A stretch of DNA of 38,906 bases, from contig VEFU01000043.1 of assembly GCA_007679095.1 (NCBI GenBank), forward strand, positions 1-38,906, in the 5' to 3' direction. Below are positions 1-8,900 of the stretch, one piece after another; the stretch's first letter is position 1, and each line of letters opens with the position of its first letter. The notes beneath the pieces were generated by a model. The model did not search any database and was not told the origin of the DNA. It saw nothing but the letters and a program-made list of their open reading frames with translations. The DNA is from Paenibacillus bovis. GTDB lineage: Bacteria > Bacillota > Bacilli > Bacillales > Bacillaceae_C. The position numbers were made by a program, and so were the translations under genes.

Positions 1-2
1 GG

Positions 3-41
3 GTACATGGCATAGAGTACAAATTATCGGATATTCTCTAA
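3..41 (+). CDS. possible 3' end of an upstream gene
   Basis: An open frame enters from the left edge and reads 12 codons (VHGIEYKLSDIL) to a TAA at 39-41, 12 nt before a strong rho-independent terminator. That placement fits the last codons of a gene whose body lies outside the window. The fragment is too short to recognise. In B. subtilis the genes before yuiB include NADH dehydrogenase and ferredoxin reductase genes, but nothing here shows that this is one of them. Confidence 0.35.
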   Translation, partial: VHGIEYKLSDIL

Positions 42-53
42 CCATGAAAAGGA

Positions 54-73
54 CCGGGCTATGCCCGGTTTTT
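54..73 (+). terminator. rho-independent terminator
   Basis: CCGGGC (54-59) pairs with GCCCGG (63-68) around a 3-nt loop and is followed by five T. It closes the transcript entering from the left edge. Confidence 0.85.
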
Positions 74-133
74 CTTATATTTGTAGTCATCAACTGCTTC
101 ATCAATTGTCATAATATCGTCGCTGGATTTATA

Positions 134-162
134 TTGACGCTGAAGTTTAGATTAAGTAAACT
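134..162 (+). promoter_or_regulatory. candidate sigma-A promoter for the yuiB-like gene
   Basis: TTGACG (134-139) and TAAACT (157-162) are separated by 17 nt. The site sits 35 nt before the start of the small membrane protein gene and after a terminator. A GTTTA/TAAAC inverted pair surrounds the -10 box. Assigned from consensus match only. Confidence 0.5.
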
Positions 163-196
163 GTAGTTTAGTGTTAAATCAAGGGGGTTCATGGCG

Positions 197-514
197 ATGA
201 CTTTGCCACTTCTACTAATATCTATGCTATTATTTTGTGTCTTATTTTTCGGTATCGGATTTATACTTAATATGCTTTTGCGGATGACATGGTTAATGGC
301 ATTTATTTACCCAATAATCGCTTTACTAATCATATCAGATGCGAAATTCAGTGAATATTTTACCAATACTTCTGATTCATTCTCTTCATTAGGTTACAAT
401 ATTGTTCATCTAGCACCTGCTGATATTATGATCCTACTATCAGGACTCTTAGGTGCAATACTTTCAGGGCTCACAATGAGAATCTTGAGGGCAAAAGGGT
501 ATCGCATGTTTTAA
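197..514 (+). CDS. yuiB: YuiB-like small membrane protein
   Basis: A protein of about 105 residues with three hydrophobic segments (roughly 1-24, 28-48 and 74-92) and little else, so it is an integral membrane protein of unknown function. The name rests on size, hydrophobicity and above all position: it precedes yuiC, yuiD, pepA and yuiF homologues in the order known from B. subtilis. Two in-frame ATGs exist, at 191 and 197. The SD AAGGGGG (181-187) is only 3 nt from the first but 9 nt from the second, so 197 is preferred. A terminator follows directly, so it is probably transcribed alone from the promoter at 134. Confidence 0.75.
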   Translation: MTLPLLLISMLLFCVLFFGIGFILNMLLRMTWLMAFIYPIIALLIISDAKFSEYFTNTSDSFSSLGYNIVHLAPADIMILLSGLLGAILSGLTMRILRAKGYRMF

Positions 515-528
515 ACTATTCAAAAAAG

Positions 529-569
529 GTCTCCAATAAGTCATATCAGGACTTGTTGGGGACTTTTTT
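529..569 (+). terminator. rho-independent terminator after yuiB
   Basis: A 14-bp stem with two G-U pairs (529-542 with 550-563) is followed by six T (564-569). It separates yuiB from yuiC. Confidence 0.85.
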
Positions 570-674
570 CATGTAAACAATTTAGTATTCCACTTTGAGC
601 AACATAACTAGGAAATTAATTTTGAATAACTTCTCTAAAAAAAGGAAAGGATTATCTTTGAGAGGAGTGTAGAA

Positions 675-1367
675 ATGGTATTTTTGCAAAAGTGGAGTAA
701 AAGGTTGTTAATGATTAGTTTATTCATCTTCGCTTTAAGTGTAACTGTAGAGTCAATTACAGGATTAAATACAAAAACATTTGCAGCATGGTCTATTTCT
801 AAGGTGAATATCCAAGATGAAAATAATAATGGGTTCTTCAAGCCAATAAAATCTTTCTATACTGCACTAGGGAATTATACATATCAATTAGCATCTAGTT
901 CAAAGATAGCTCAATCATCTGTTACGTTAGAAGACTCTGATGATTGGACAAAGTATCCTAGTAAGCAAGTTGTAGCAACTGGATATACTGCTGGAGTTGA
1001 ATCTACAGGAAAGAATCCCAATCATCCAGCATATGGGATTACATTTTCTGGTGTTAAAGTAAAACGTGATTTATTTTCAACAATTGCTGCTGATCCAGAT
1101 GTTTTTCCCTTAGGTACAGTACTATATATACCTGATTATGGATTTGGTGTTGTTGCAGACACAGGGTCCGCAATAAAGGGGCATACGATAGATTTGTACT
1201 ATGAAACCGTTGAGGATGTCTATAATGAATGGGGAAAACGGACAGTTGATGTTTATATTATTAAAGAGGGCAATGGTACGTTAACAGAAGAAGAGCTTAC
1301 AGCATTAAATGAGAATAAATCAATGCAAGTATTCCGACAACAATTTATCAAAAAGAATAAAGAATAA
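675..1367 (+). CDS. yuiC: 3D-domain cell-wall protein, YuiC-like lytic transglycosylase
   Basis: This 230-residue protein has an N-terminal hydrophobic segment (about 10-30) that should export or anchor it outside the membrane. A variable linker follows, then a 3D domain from about residue 97 to 197. The three aspartates that name the domain are seen as D140 (AADPD), D162 (VADTGS) and D173 (IDLYY), with the 22- and 11-residue spacing expected of B. subtilis YuiC. YuiC is a minimal MltA-like lytic transglycosylase, related to the stationary-phase Sps proteins, so cleavage of peptidoglycan glycan strands is the likely role. The SD GAGAGGAG lies 7 nt before the ATG. A shared terminator separates it from the convergent yuiD gene. 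Confidence 0.88.
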   Translation: MVFLQKWSKRLLMISLFIFALSVTVESITGLNTKTFAAWSISKVNIQDENNNGFFKPIKSFYTALGNYTYQLASSSKIAQSSVTLEDSDDWTKYPSKQVVATGYTAGVESTGKNPNHPAYGITFSGVKVKRDLFSTIAADPDVFPLGTVLYIPDYGFGVVADTGSAIKGHTIDLYYETVEDVYNEWGKRTVDVYIIKEGNGTLTEEELTALNENKSMQVFRQQFIKKNKE

Positions 1368-1371
1368 TAAG

Positions 1372-1404
1372 AAAAAAGCGGTTGGGTTGCCGACCGCTTT
1401 TTTT
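1372..1404. terminator. bidirectional terminator between yuiC and yuiD
   Basis: AGCGGT (1377-1382) pairs with ACCGCT (1393-1398), extended inward by wobble pairs. An A run lies on the left and a T run on the right, so it can end transcription from both convergent genes. The T run abuts the yuiD stop codon. Confidence 0.85.
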
Positions 1405-1904
1405 CATCCATTCATCACAATATCGATAATCTGATACACCAGTAATGCCCAGATAATTCCTGTTAAACAACCAAAGAATACTTCAACAGGTTTATGCCCT
1501 AATAGCTCCTTCAGTTTTTTAAATTCCCTATTTTTTTCCTCCGGCGTTTTTCCATGCCACTCGTGAATATCTGTGAACATTTTTTGGAAATCAATCGCTA
1601 ATCTATTTAGAACAGCAGCTTGTTCTCCAGCTTGCCTTCTAACGCCAGTTGCATCAAACATGACGATTACAGCAAATACAGCAGATACAGCAAATAAATT
1701 GGAACCAACTCCAGATTCGATAGCAATACTTGTAGTTACTGCCGATACACCTGCTGAATGGGAACTAGGCATTCCACCTGTAGAGGTGATTAGTGTCCAG
1801 TCAATTTTGCGTGACATGATATAGTGGAGAGGGACTTTAATAAATTGTGCAAAGAATATTGCAGTAATTGCTGTCCAAAGAGGGAAATTTAGCAGGAAAT
1901 CCAT
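1404..1904 (-). CDS. yuiD: divergent PAP2 family membrane protein (YuiD, DUF212)
   Basis: About 166 residues. It carries the conserved run STGGMPSSHSAGVSAV (about 41-56) and the motif FDATGVRRQAGEQ, both typical of the DUF212 family, described as distantly related to PAP2 acid phosphatases and vanadium haloperoxidases. Several hydrophobic segments make it an integral membrane protein. The substrate is unknown. The open frame extends to an ATG at 1922, but the SD AAGGA lies 8 nt before the third Met, and starting there gives MDFLLNFPL, which resembles the B. subtilis N-terminus as I remember it. It is divergent from pepA and ends at the bidirectional terminator. Confidence 0.85.
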   Translation of the reverse strand: MDFLLNFPLWTAITAIFFAQFIKVPLHYIMSRKIDWTLITSTGGMPSSHSAGVSAVTTSIAIESGVGSNLFAVSAVFAVIVMFDATGVRRQAGEQAAVLNRLAIDFQKMFTDIHEWHGKTPEEKNREFKKLKELLGHKPVEVFFGCLTGIIWALLVYQIIDIVMNG

Positions 1905-2058
1905 AGGAAACATCCTTTCCATAACAGTGAAACATCAACATAATTAAGTTTATGATACCACAAATAGTCAATCTTAAATCAATTTCCTTTCAGTATTTAT
2001 ACTTCGAAAATCGAAATAAAAATGATAATAGGATATAATTAACATTGAGGTGAGAAGA

Positions 2059-3564
2059 ATGTTTAATGTATTACAGGGAAATGTATTTGAAACGGATCAG
2101 GAATGTGTAATAGTTGGCTTATTCGATCGACCAGAAAAATTTGCAGGGAAATTAACCAGCCTTGATGAATTATTTGCTGGCGAATTAAGTGAACTTGTGA
2201 AGTCAGGTGATATTTCTGCTAAGAGGAAAGAAGTATCATTAATTCATGGATTAGGTAAATCAAGAGTAAAACGTTTATTATTTGTTGGTCTCGGTAAGGA
2301 AAAGGAATTAAATTACTCAGAACTTAAATTAGTATTAGGTACTGTAAGTAAAAAGCTTACATCTATGCGTATTGAATCATTTGCAGTCATGTTAGATTCA
2401 TTTATATGTGAGCGAATCCCGTCTGACGATATTGCACATGCATTTGCAGAAGCATACACATTAGCTACATATGAATTCGCTAATTATAAGCAAAAATCAA
2501 ATGAACCCGAAGTGAAAATTAAAGAGATAAATGTGTATACAGAGGAAGAGTCCTCAGAAATAGAATTAGCATTACAAACAGGTTATACGTATGGAAATGC
2601 AACGAATTCGGCTAGAACTCTTGTGAACTTACCTGGTAATATGTTGACACCAACTGAATTAGCTACATATGCGAAAGATCTAGCAACAAAATATGAATTA
2701 GAGGTTGAAATATTAGACAAATCAGAGATCGAAAAGCTAGGTATGGGTGCATTTCTTGCTGTAAATAAGGGATCTGTAGAGCCACCTTATATGATTGTTC
2801 TTAAATACCAAGGGAAGAAAGAGTGGAATGATGTAATAGGTCTAGTTGGAAAAGGAATTACTTTTGATACTGGGGGATATTCTTTAAAACCAAAAGATGG
2901 TATCGTTGGTATGAAAACAGATATGGGTGGAGCAGCAGCTGTACTTGGTGCAATGGAGATAATTGGGGCGACAAAACCTGAACAAAATGTTGTTGCTGTT
3001 ATCCCTACTACGGATAATATGGTTAGTGGTGATGCATTTAAGCCAGATGATGTTATTACGTCGATGAGTGGTAAAACGATTGAAGTACTAAATACGGATG
3101 CAGAAGGACGTCTCGTACTTGCTGATGCAATGACATATGCAAAGCATCATGGAGCAAATTATTTAGTCGATATTGCTACATTAACAGGTGGAGTGATTGT
3201 AGCGTTAGGATTAGATAAAACAGGGGCACTTACAAATAATGAATACTTATTTGAACAGATATTAGAAGCATCGCATGAAGCAGATGAATTTATCTGGAGA
3301 TTACCATACACTGAAAAAGATAAACAACGTGTTCGAAACAGTAAGATGGCAGATTTAAATAATTCACCAGGGAGAGAAGGACATGCGATCATGGGTGGTG
3401 CCTTTGTAGGAGAATTTGCAGAAGATACTCCTTGGGTTCATTTAGATATTGCTGGTACTGCTACGACAAAGAGTGCGCACGAGCTTGGACCTGATGGTGC
3501 TACAGGTGTAATGGTTAGAACATTAGCTACATTTATCGATAATTTTAATCCAAATAGAGAATAA
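2059..3564 (+). CDS. pepA: leucyl aminopeptidase, M17 family
   Basis: A cytosolic two-metal exopeptidase of 501 residues, the normal family size. The C-terminal catalytic domain shows the metal and active-site segments [15 protein letters not shown] (from about residue 262), [10 protein letters not shown], and the M17 signature [12 protein letters not shown] (from about 344). The N-terminal 170 residues are the usual variable domain. The frame opens at a GTG at 2050, but GAGGTGA is itself the SD for the ATG at 2059, which is chosen. The gene corresponds to yuiE/pepA of B. subtilis and sits in the same order. It has its own terminator, so it is probably monocistronic. Confidence 0.95.
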   Translation: MFNVLQGNVFETDQECVIVGLFDRPEKFAGKLTSLDELFAGELSELVKSGDISAKRKEVSLIHGLGKSRVKRLLFVGLGKEKELNYSELKLVLGTVSKKLTSMRIESFAVMLDSFICERIPSDDIAHAFAEAYTLATYEFANYKQKSNEPEVKIKEINVYTEEESSEIELALQTGYTYGNATNSARTLVNLPGNMLTPTELATYAKDLATKYELEVEILDKSEIEKLGMGAFLAVNKGSVEPPYMIVLKYQGKKEWNDVIGLVGKGITFDTGGYSLKPKDGIVGMKTDMGGAAAVLGAMEIIGATKPEQNVVAVIPTTDNMVSGDAFKPDDVITSMSGKTIEVLNTDAEGRLVLADAMTYAKHHGANYLVDIATLTGGVIVALGLDKTGALTNNEYLFEQILEASHEADEFIWRLPYTEKDKQRVRNSKMADLNNSPGREGHAIMGGAFVGEFAEDTPWVHLDIAGTATTKSAHELGPDGATGVMVRTLATFIDNFNPNRE

Positions 3565-3578
3565 TGAATAACATACGT

Positions 3579-3616
3579 AATCCTTAGAGCTAGAACAGCT
3601 TTAAGGATTCTTTTTT
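3579..3616 (+). terminator. rho-independent terminator after pepA
   Basis: A 13-bp stem (3579-3591 with 3597-3609, one G-U pair) and a five-nt loop are followed by TTTTTT. Confidence 0.9.
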
Positions 3617-3648
3617 GTATATAAACTATTATGTGTAAAAATTATCCA

Positions 3649-3678
3649 TTGACGAAAATAGGTAGAACAGGGTACACT
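3649..3678 (+). promoter_or_regulatory. candidate promoter for the yuiF-like gene
   Basis: TTGACG (3649-3654), an 18-nt spacer and TACACT (3673-3678) lie between the pepA terminator and the SD of the transporter gene. The site falls inside the upstream part of the open frame, which supports the later ATG at 3748 as the real start. Confidence 0.55.
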
Positions 3679-3747
3679 AGTTCAGTGTTTTTAACACTCT
3701 ACCAATTTAGTAAGGTAAAGTGTGTGCTGGAAAGGAGTTTTTACAAG

Positions 3748-5067
3748 ATGAATGCAGTCGTTGTAGCTGTTCTGATTATGTTATTATTAAGTCTTTTACG
3801 TGTAAATGTCGTATTCGCTCTTATTGCCGGAGCTTTTGTAGGAGGGTTATTTGGTGGGCTAAGTACAACAGAAGTTGTAGAAGCATTTTCATCCGGTGTT
3901 GGTGGAGGAGCGAAAATCGCTTTGAGTTATGCATTACTAGGTGGATTTGCAGTAGCAATTACATATACAGGCTTACCAAAATGGCTTGTTGAAAAACTGT
4001 TGAAAATTATGAGTAAACAGGGAGATTCACGTAGGAAAGCATTATCGAAGTTACTAATCATTTTGATTATCTTAATCATTTCTTGTTTTTCTCAAAATGT
4101 TATACCAATACACATTGCGTTTATTCCTTTATTAATTCCGCCAATTTTATATATATTAAATGAGCTACAGTTAGATCGTCGTTTAATTGCATGTGTGTTA
4201 ACATTTGGATTAATAGCGCCGTACATTTTACTACCAGTCGGTTTTGGTCAACTCTTTCAACAGCTTCTTGTTGATAATATACAAGCGAGTGGTCTTAATG
4301 TAAGTATGAATGATATTCCAAAATCCTTGCTAATTCCAGTAGGTGGAATGTTAATAGGGTTACTTTTCTCTATCTTTATTTCGTACCGGAAACCACGGAA
4401 GTATAAACAGGTTGAAATGAAGGTAAATGAGGATGAAGAAGTAACATATTCATATTCAAGAATTACATTTGCCATCCTTTCCATTATTGTGACAATGGTG
4501 ATTCAAATCATAACGGATTCCATGATTTTTGGTGCGATGGCAGGAATAATTGTTATTTATATTAGTGGTTCTATTAAGTGGAGTGAAGCTGACCCACTAT
4601 TGACAAAAGGAATGCAAATGATGGCATTCATTGGATTTGTCATGATAGCAGCTTCTGGTTTTGCAGAAGTAATTGAGCAGACAGGAGATGTGGATACACT
4701 TGTTCATAGTGCAGCAAACATTATTGGAGATAATAAATCACTTGGTGCATTATTAATGCTCATTGTTGGCCTCCTTGTAACAATGGGAATTGGTTCATCC
4801 TTTTCAACGATTCCAATTATAGCGACAATCTTTGTACCATTAGCGCTAGAAATTGGATTTAGTCCACTTGCAACAATTAGTCTAGTTGGTACTGCTGCTG
4901 CGCTAGGGGATGCGGGATCACCTGCTTCTGATAGTACATTGGGACCGACATCTGGCTTAAATATGGATGGACAACATAATCATATATGGGATTCATGTAT
5001 TCCAACTTTCTTACATTATAATATTCCACTAGTGATATTTGGTTGGATTGCAGCGATGGTATTATAA
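3748..5067 (+). CDS. yuiF: YuiF-like Na+/H+ antiporter family transporter
   Basis: A 439-residue polytopic membrane protein with about ten to twelve hydrophobic segments. It carries Gly-rich helices (FVGGLFGGLS, ALLGGFAVAITYTGLP) and a C-terminal Ser/Gly/Asp-rich segment (GDAGSPASDSTLGPTSGLN). These match the Na+/H+ antiporter (NhaC-like) family that includes B. subtilis YuiF; amino acids such as histidine have been suggested as substrate there, but the sequence cannot decide. The frame runs upstream to 3631, but AAAGGAG (3731-3737) serves the ATG at 3748 and a promoter lies inside the extension. It follows pepA as in B. subtilis. Confidence 0.85.
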   Translation: MNAVVVAVLIMLLLSLLRVNVVFALIAGAFVGGLFGGLSTTEVVEAFSSGVGGGAKIALSYALLGGFAVAITYTGLPKWLVEKLLKIMSKQGDSRRKALSKLLIILIILIISCFSQNVIPIHIAFIPLLIPPILYILNELQLDRRLIACVLTFGLIAPYILLPVGFGQLFQQLLVDNIQASGLNVSMNDIPKSLLIPVGGMLIGLLFSIFISYRKPRKYKQVEMKVNEDEEVTYSYSRITFAILSIIVTMVIQIITDSMIFGAMAGIIVIYISGSIKWSEADPLLTKGMQMMAFIGFVMIAASGFAEVIEQTGDVDTLVHSAANIIGDNKSLGALLMLIVGLLVTMGIGSSFSTIPIIATIFVPLALEIGFSPLATISLVGTAAALGDAGSPASDSTLGPTSGLNMDGQHNHIWDSCIPTFLHYNIPLVIFGWIAAMVL

Positions 5068-5103
5068 GAAATAATTCATTAAAATCTAGGATTGCCCATG
5101 CCA

Positions 5104-5160
5104 TCTCCTCCTTCATTGCATAAACAGATAGAGAGATACTTTATATAAAGATGAAGGAGG
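5104..5160 (+). promoter_or_regulatory. inverted repeat covering the Shine-Dalgarno of the small PY-rich gene
   Basis: CCTCCTTCAT (5106-5115) is exactly complementary to ATGAAGGAGG (5151-5160), which holds the SD of the gene at 5169. The 12-nt palindrome CTTTATATAAAG (5139-5150) lies just before the second arm. In RNA the arms could mask the ribosome site. No transcription start is known, so this only applies if transcription begins upstream of 5106. Confidence 0.4.
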
Positions 5161-5168
5161 TAATGATA

Positions 5169-5372
5169 TTGCGTTATTATCGTGGTCCGGTAAGACAAGA
5201 TGAAAGGTTCTTTTTCTTAGGTGCCCCGTTAATTGGTGGTTTTGTTGGTGGTTTACTAGGCAGTGCTTTAGTTAGACCACGTCCATTTGTGTACCCATAT
5301 CCACCACCAGTTTATTATCCATATCCTTACGGAGGTCCAACACCATACGGGTATGGTCCATATAATTATTAA
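5169..5372 (+). CDS. small Gly-rich hydrophobic / Pro-Tyr-rich protein, unknown function
   Basis: About 67 residues. A charged N-terminus (LRYYRGPVRQDE) precedes a Gly-rich hydrophobic stretch ([17 protein letters not shown]) that could be membrane-associated, then a tail of alternating Pro, Tyr and Gly ending in YGYGPYNY. I do not recognise the family. Such tails occur in surface or spore-layer proteins, but that is only an analogy. Start choice: AAGGAGG (5154-5160) is 8 nt from a TTG at 5169, while the ATG at 5163 is too close and the ATG at 5151 overlaps the SD. A terminator follows, so it forms a single-gene unit. Confidence 0.6.
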   Translation: MRYYRGPVRQDERFFFLGAPLIGGFVGGLLGSALVRPRPFVYPYPPPVYYPYPYGGPTPYGYGPYNY

Positions 5373-5383
5373 AATTGATATTA

Positions 5384-5416
5384 GGCTCTCTAATTTTTGG
5401 AGAGCTTTTTGTTTTT
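5384..5416 (+). terminator. rho-independent terminator
   Basis: GCTCTC (5385-5390) pairs with GAGAGC (5400-5405), followed by five T and, after a G, five more. Confidence 0.8.
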
Positions 5417-5474
5417 ATTCCATAAATCACTATATAATTACATATATATAGGGATGAAACGGGGTGATTAATAC

Positions 5475-5861
5475 ATGGAGACTAAAAATACATTAATAGA
5501 AGCATTAGGAATAGAACTAATCGAGATAGGTCAAGGGAAAGTCATTGCTACCATGCCTGTAGATAATCGGACAAGACAGCCTGTCGGTTATTTACATGGA
5601 GGAGCTTCTGTAGCATTAGCAGAAACGGTTGCGAGTATCGGAGCTGCAGCATTAATCGATTTGGATAAAGAAATTTGCTTTGGTCTAGAGATAAATGCAA
5701 ACCATATTCGCTCAAAACAAGAAGGTCTTGTGACAGCAGTAGCTGAAGTTCTACATCAAGGAAAATCAACGATGGTGTGGGATGTGAAAATCCGAGATGA
5801 AGAGGAACGGTTAATATGTGTTTCAAGGTGCACAGTAGCGATAGTTCCTAAAAAGAAATAA
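5475..5861 (+). CDS. hotdog-fold acyl-CoA thioesterase (PaaI/MenI-like)
   Basis: A 128-residue single-domain hotdog protein. The central helix carries GYLHGGASVALAETVAS (from residue 38), with the His-Gly-Gly turn at 41-43 and the acidic residue E50 expected of the PaaI/YuxO group. Members hydrolyse aromatic acyl-CoAs; the close relative YuxO (MenI) of B. subtilis releases 1,4-dihydroxy-2-naphthoate in menaquinone synthesis. A menaquinone role would suit an organism with nitrate respiration, but substrate cannot be read from sequence and no men genes are nearby. TATAAT (5433-5438) with a weak TTGTTT 18 nt upstream may be its promoter. Confidence 0.8.
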   Translation: METKNTLIEALGIELIEIGQGKVIATMPVDNRTRQPVGYLHGGASVALAETVASIGAAALIDLDKEICFGLEINANHIRSKQEGLVTAVAEVLHQGKSTMVWDVKIRDEEERLICVSRCTVAIVPKKK

Positions 5862-5875
5862 TTTAAATTATATAA

Positions 5876-5955
5876 AGGCTATTGGAACAAAGAGTTTAAG
5901 GGGAAATAGAAAAAGTCGAACTTTTACTTGGATTATACAAGTTAGTTCGACTTTT
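5876..5955. repeat. box-plus-hairpin intergenic element, copy A (with terminator)
   Basis: GGCTATTGGAACAAA (5877-5891) is followed by a purine-rich spacer and a long hairpin: AAAAGTCGAACT (5911-5922) with AGTTCGACTTTT (5944-5955), plus an inner ACTTG/CAAGT stem. The A and T flanks make it a good bidirectional terminator between the thioesterase and metH. The box and the TCGAACT stem resemble copy B at 18956. Confidence 0.6.
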
Positions 5956-5992
5956 GTATTTCTATATGTGAGCTCGAAAATCGCTCCTAGTC

Positions 5993-8900
5993 TTATAATA
6001 CGTTAAAGTACCTAGCATCTGGATGTGCAAATACAATTGCAGACACAGATGCTTCAGGTTCCATCATAAATTCTTCTGTTAGTTGGACACCTATATCCTC
6101 TGGTTTTAGTAATTGGAATAGTTTTGCTTGGTCTTCTAGATTTGGACATGCAGGATATCCGAAGGAGAAGCGTTGTCCTTGATATTTAGCTGCAAATCGG
6201 TCACGCATTGTGAAATCTGTGGAATCTGGAAAACCCCATTGATCTCGTATTTCTTGATGTAATCTTTCTGCAAATGCCTCAGCGAGTTCAAGTGCAGTTG
6301 CTTGTAATGCATGACTCTCTAAGAATTTACCTGCTGTTTTTAATTTTTCAGCTGCTTCACGAACTCCATGTCCCGCTGTTACCTGCATAAAGGCAACATA
6401 GTCCATTTCCCCACTATCAACTGATTTTAAGTAATCAGCCAAACAAAGAAAAGGTGTTTTAGCTTGTCTAGGGAAGGTAAATCTCTCTATTTCTGTTTTT
6501 GAATCCGTAGGATCATAGATGATGACATCGTCGCCATCTGACTGAGCCGGGAAGAATTGATACATACCTGCTGGTTTTAAAGTATCTTCCGCTAAAAATC
6601 CAGTTACTAAATCATGTAGTCCTACTGCACGCTCTTCGCCGTTTTCTAACATTTTTTCCACATTACCACGGAGTCCAAGGTGATGACCTATTAACGTACG
6701 CATATTAATATATGGATACAAATGTGATAAGGAATAGTTTCGTATTACATGTCGACGTAGATCAGATGGAATAAAAACTGGCACATTATCACGAACCGTT
6801 TTTACAGCTTTAACAGAAACATCCACATCCTTTATAGATGCTCGGTAAGCTTCTGATTCGATTCTCTTTAGTCGTTGTTCTTCCAACTCTTGTAGTAATA
6901 GAGCTTTTTCTTCATCATTTTGAAGCCTATTTGCTATATCTAGCCCTTGCATTGCATCCTTTGCATAAATTACTGGTCCATCATATTCAGGAGCAATCTT
7001 TGTTTCTGTAAAACGGCGGGTAAGAGCAGCACCTCCGACTAATATAGGTATATCGACACCTGCAGCTTTAAAGTCTTGTGCGGTTAATACCATTTGTTGG
7101 GCTGATTTCACAAGTAAACCTGAAAGACCAACCATATCTGGTTTTTCTTTTCGAATAACCTCAATTAATGTTGCAGGAGTTACCTTAATTCCAATATCAA
7201 GCACCTTATATCCATTATTACTTAAGATTATATCTACTAGATTTTTTCCAATATCATGGACATCGCCTTTTACAGTGGCAAGTACAATCTTGCCTTTCCC
7301 TGAGTCATCCTCACTTTTCTCCATGAATTGTTCCAGAAAGGAGACAGATGCCTTCATAACTCCGGCACTTTGAAGAACTTCCGCAACAATTAATTGGTTA
7401 TCGTTAAATAGTCTACCTACCTCAGCCATTCCATCCATCAATGGTCCATTTATAACATCTAATGGCGTGTCGTACATTTTTAATGCAGCTTCTAGATCTG
7501 GAATAAGTCCTTCTTTCGTCCCTTCGATAATATAATAAGCAAGTCGCTCTGGAACTGTTTTTGGTATATCAGCTTCTGATTTTTCCTTTTTCTTATCACG
7601 GTAAAAATCTGTAAAGTCTGCAAGAGTTTGATCATTTGTATGGAATAAAAGATCATTTGCTAACTTTATTTCATTTTCAGGAATAGATGCATAGCGTTCT
7701 AGTTTTTCCGTATTAACAATTGCATAATCAAGTCCTGCTTGCGTACAGTGATATAAATAGACTGCATTTAGTACTTCACGTCCAACTGGAGGGAGGCCAA
7801 AGGAAACATTACTTACTCCTAATGTTGTTAATGTACGTGGAAGTTTCTCTTTAATCAGCCTAATTCCTTCAATCGTTTCGATTGCGGATCCAATATATTG
7901 TTCATCACCTGTTCCAACTGGGAATACGAGGGGGTCAAAGATGATATCCTCCGGTTGTAGTCCCCATTTATGGACAAGTAGGTCGTAGGAGCGTTTGGCT
8001 ATTTCTAGTTTCCGTTCATGTGTGACAGCCATTCCGGTTTCATCAATCGTTCCAACTACAACAGATGCACCATACTTTTTCACAAGGGGAAGGATGACAT
8101 CAAAACGGTCCTCACCATCCTCTAAGTTAATAGAATTAATGATGGCTTTTCCTTGTGAAAATTTTAAAGCTGCCTCAATTACTTTTTCATCAGTAGAATC
8201 AATAACAAGAGGTACTTTTACCTTCTTAACGACTTCCTTCATAAAATTAACCATGTCTTCTAGCTCATCGCGATCTGGGTTGGCAAGGCAAATATCAATA
8301 ACATGTGCTCCGCCTTTTACTTGTGCACGAGCAATTTCTGCAGCTTCTTCAAATTTACCTTCAATGATTAGTCGTTTGAATTTACGTGACCCAATAACAT
8401 TTGTACGTTCCCCAATTAATAATGGTCGCATCGAGTCATCATAAAAGAGTGGTTCTATTCCAGAAACAGCATGTCCATGTGCCAATTCCGGTTTTTTTCT
8501 AGGTGCTTTATCATCAACAGCATCACGAATTGCACTTATATGGGCCGGTGTTGTACCACAGCAACCACCAACAATATTGAGCCAGCCTTTTTCAGCAAAA
8601 CCTGCTAATTTTTTTGATAAAGATTCAGGTGACTCATGATAATGTCCTTCCTCATCCGGAAGACCAGCGTTTGGATAACAGCTAACATAACTTGTAGCTA
8701 AATCAGATAGAGAACGCAAATGGTCTGTCATAAATTCTGGTCCAGTGGCACAGTTTAGTCCGACAGATAGAGGTTTAATATGTTCAATGGAGATATAGAA
8801 CGCCTCAATACTTTGGCCAGCAAGAGTTGTTCCCATTGGCTCGATTGTTCCGGATATCATCACTGGGATTTCAAAACCAACTTCGTCAAAAGCACGCTTT

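Noticed and set aside
59-112. 17-codon minus-strand frame (MTIDEAVDDYKYKKNRA)
   Set aside because: The sequence looks protein-like, but it is very short, lacks a clear ribosome site and runs into the terminator stem at 54-68.
5082-5116. Minus-strand mini-frame with a good ribosome site (AAGGAGGAGATGGC then ATG, six codons)
   Set aside because: The frame ends after MGNPRF; the SD-like sequence is better explained as an arm of the inverted repeat with 5151-5160.
7995-8444. 149-codon plus-strand frame inside metH
   Set aside because: Antisense shadow of a long gene with intact MetH motifs; Ser/Thr-rich translation typical of reverse reading.
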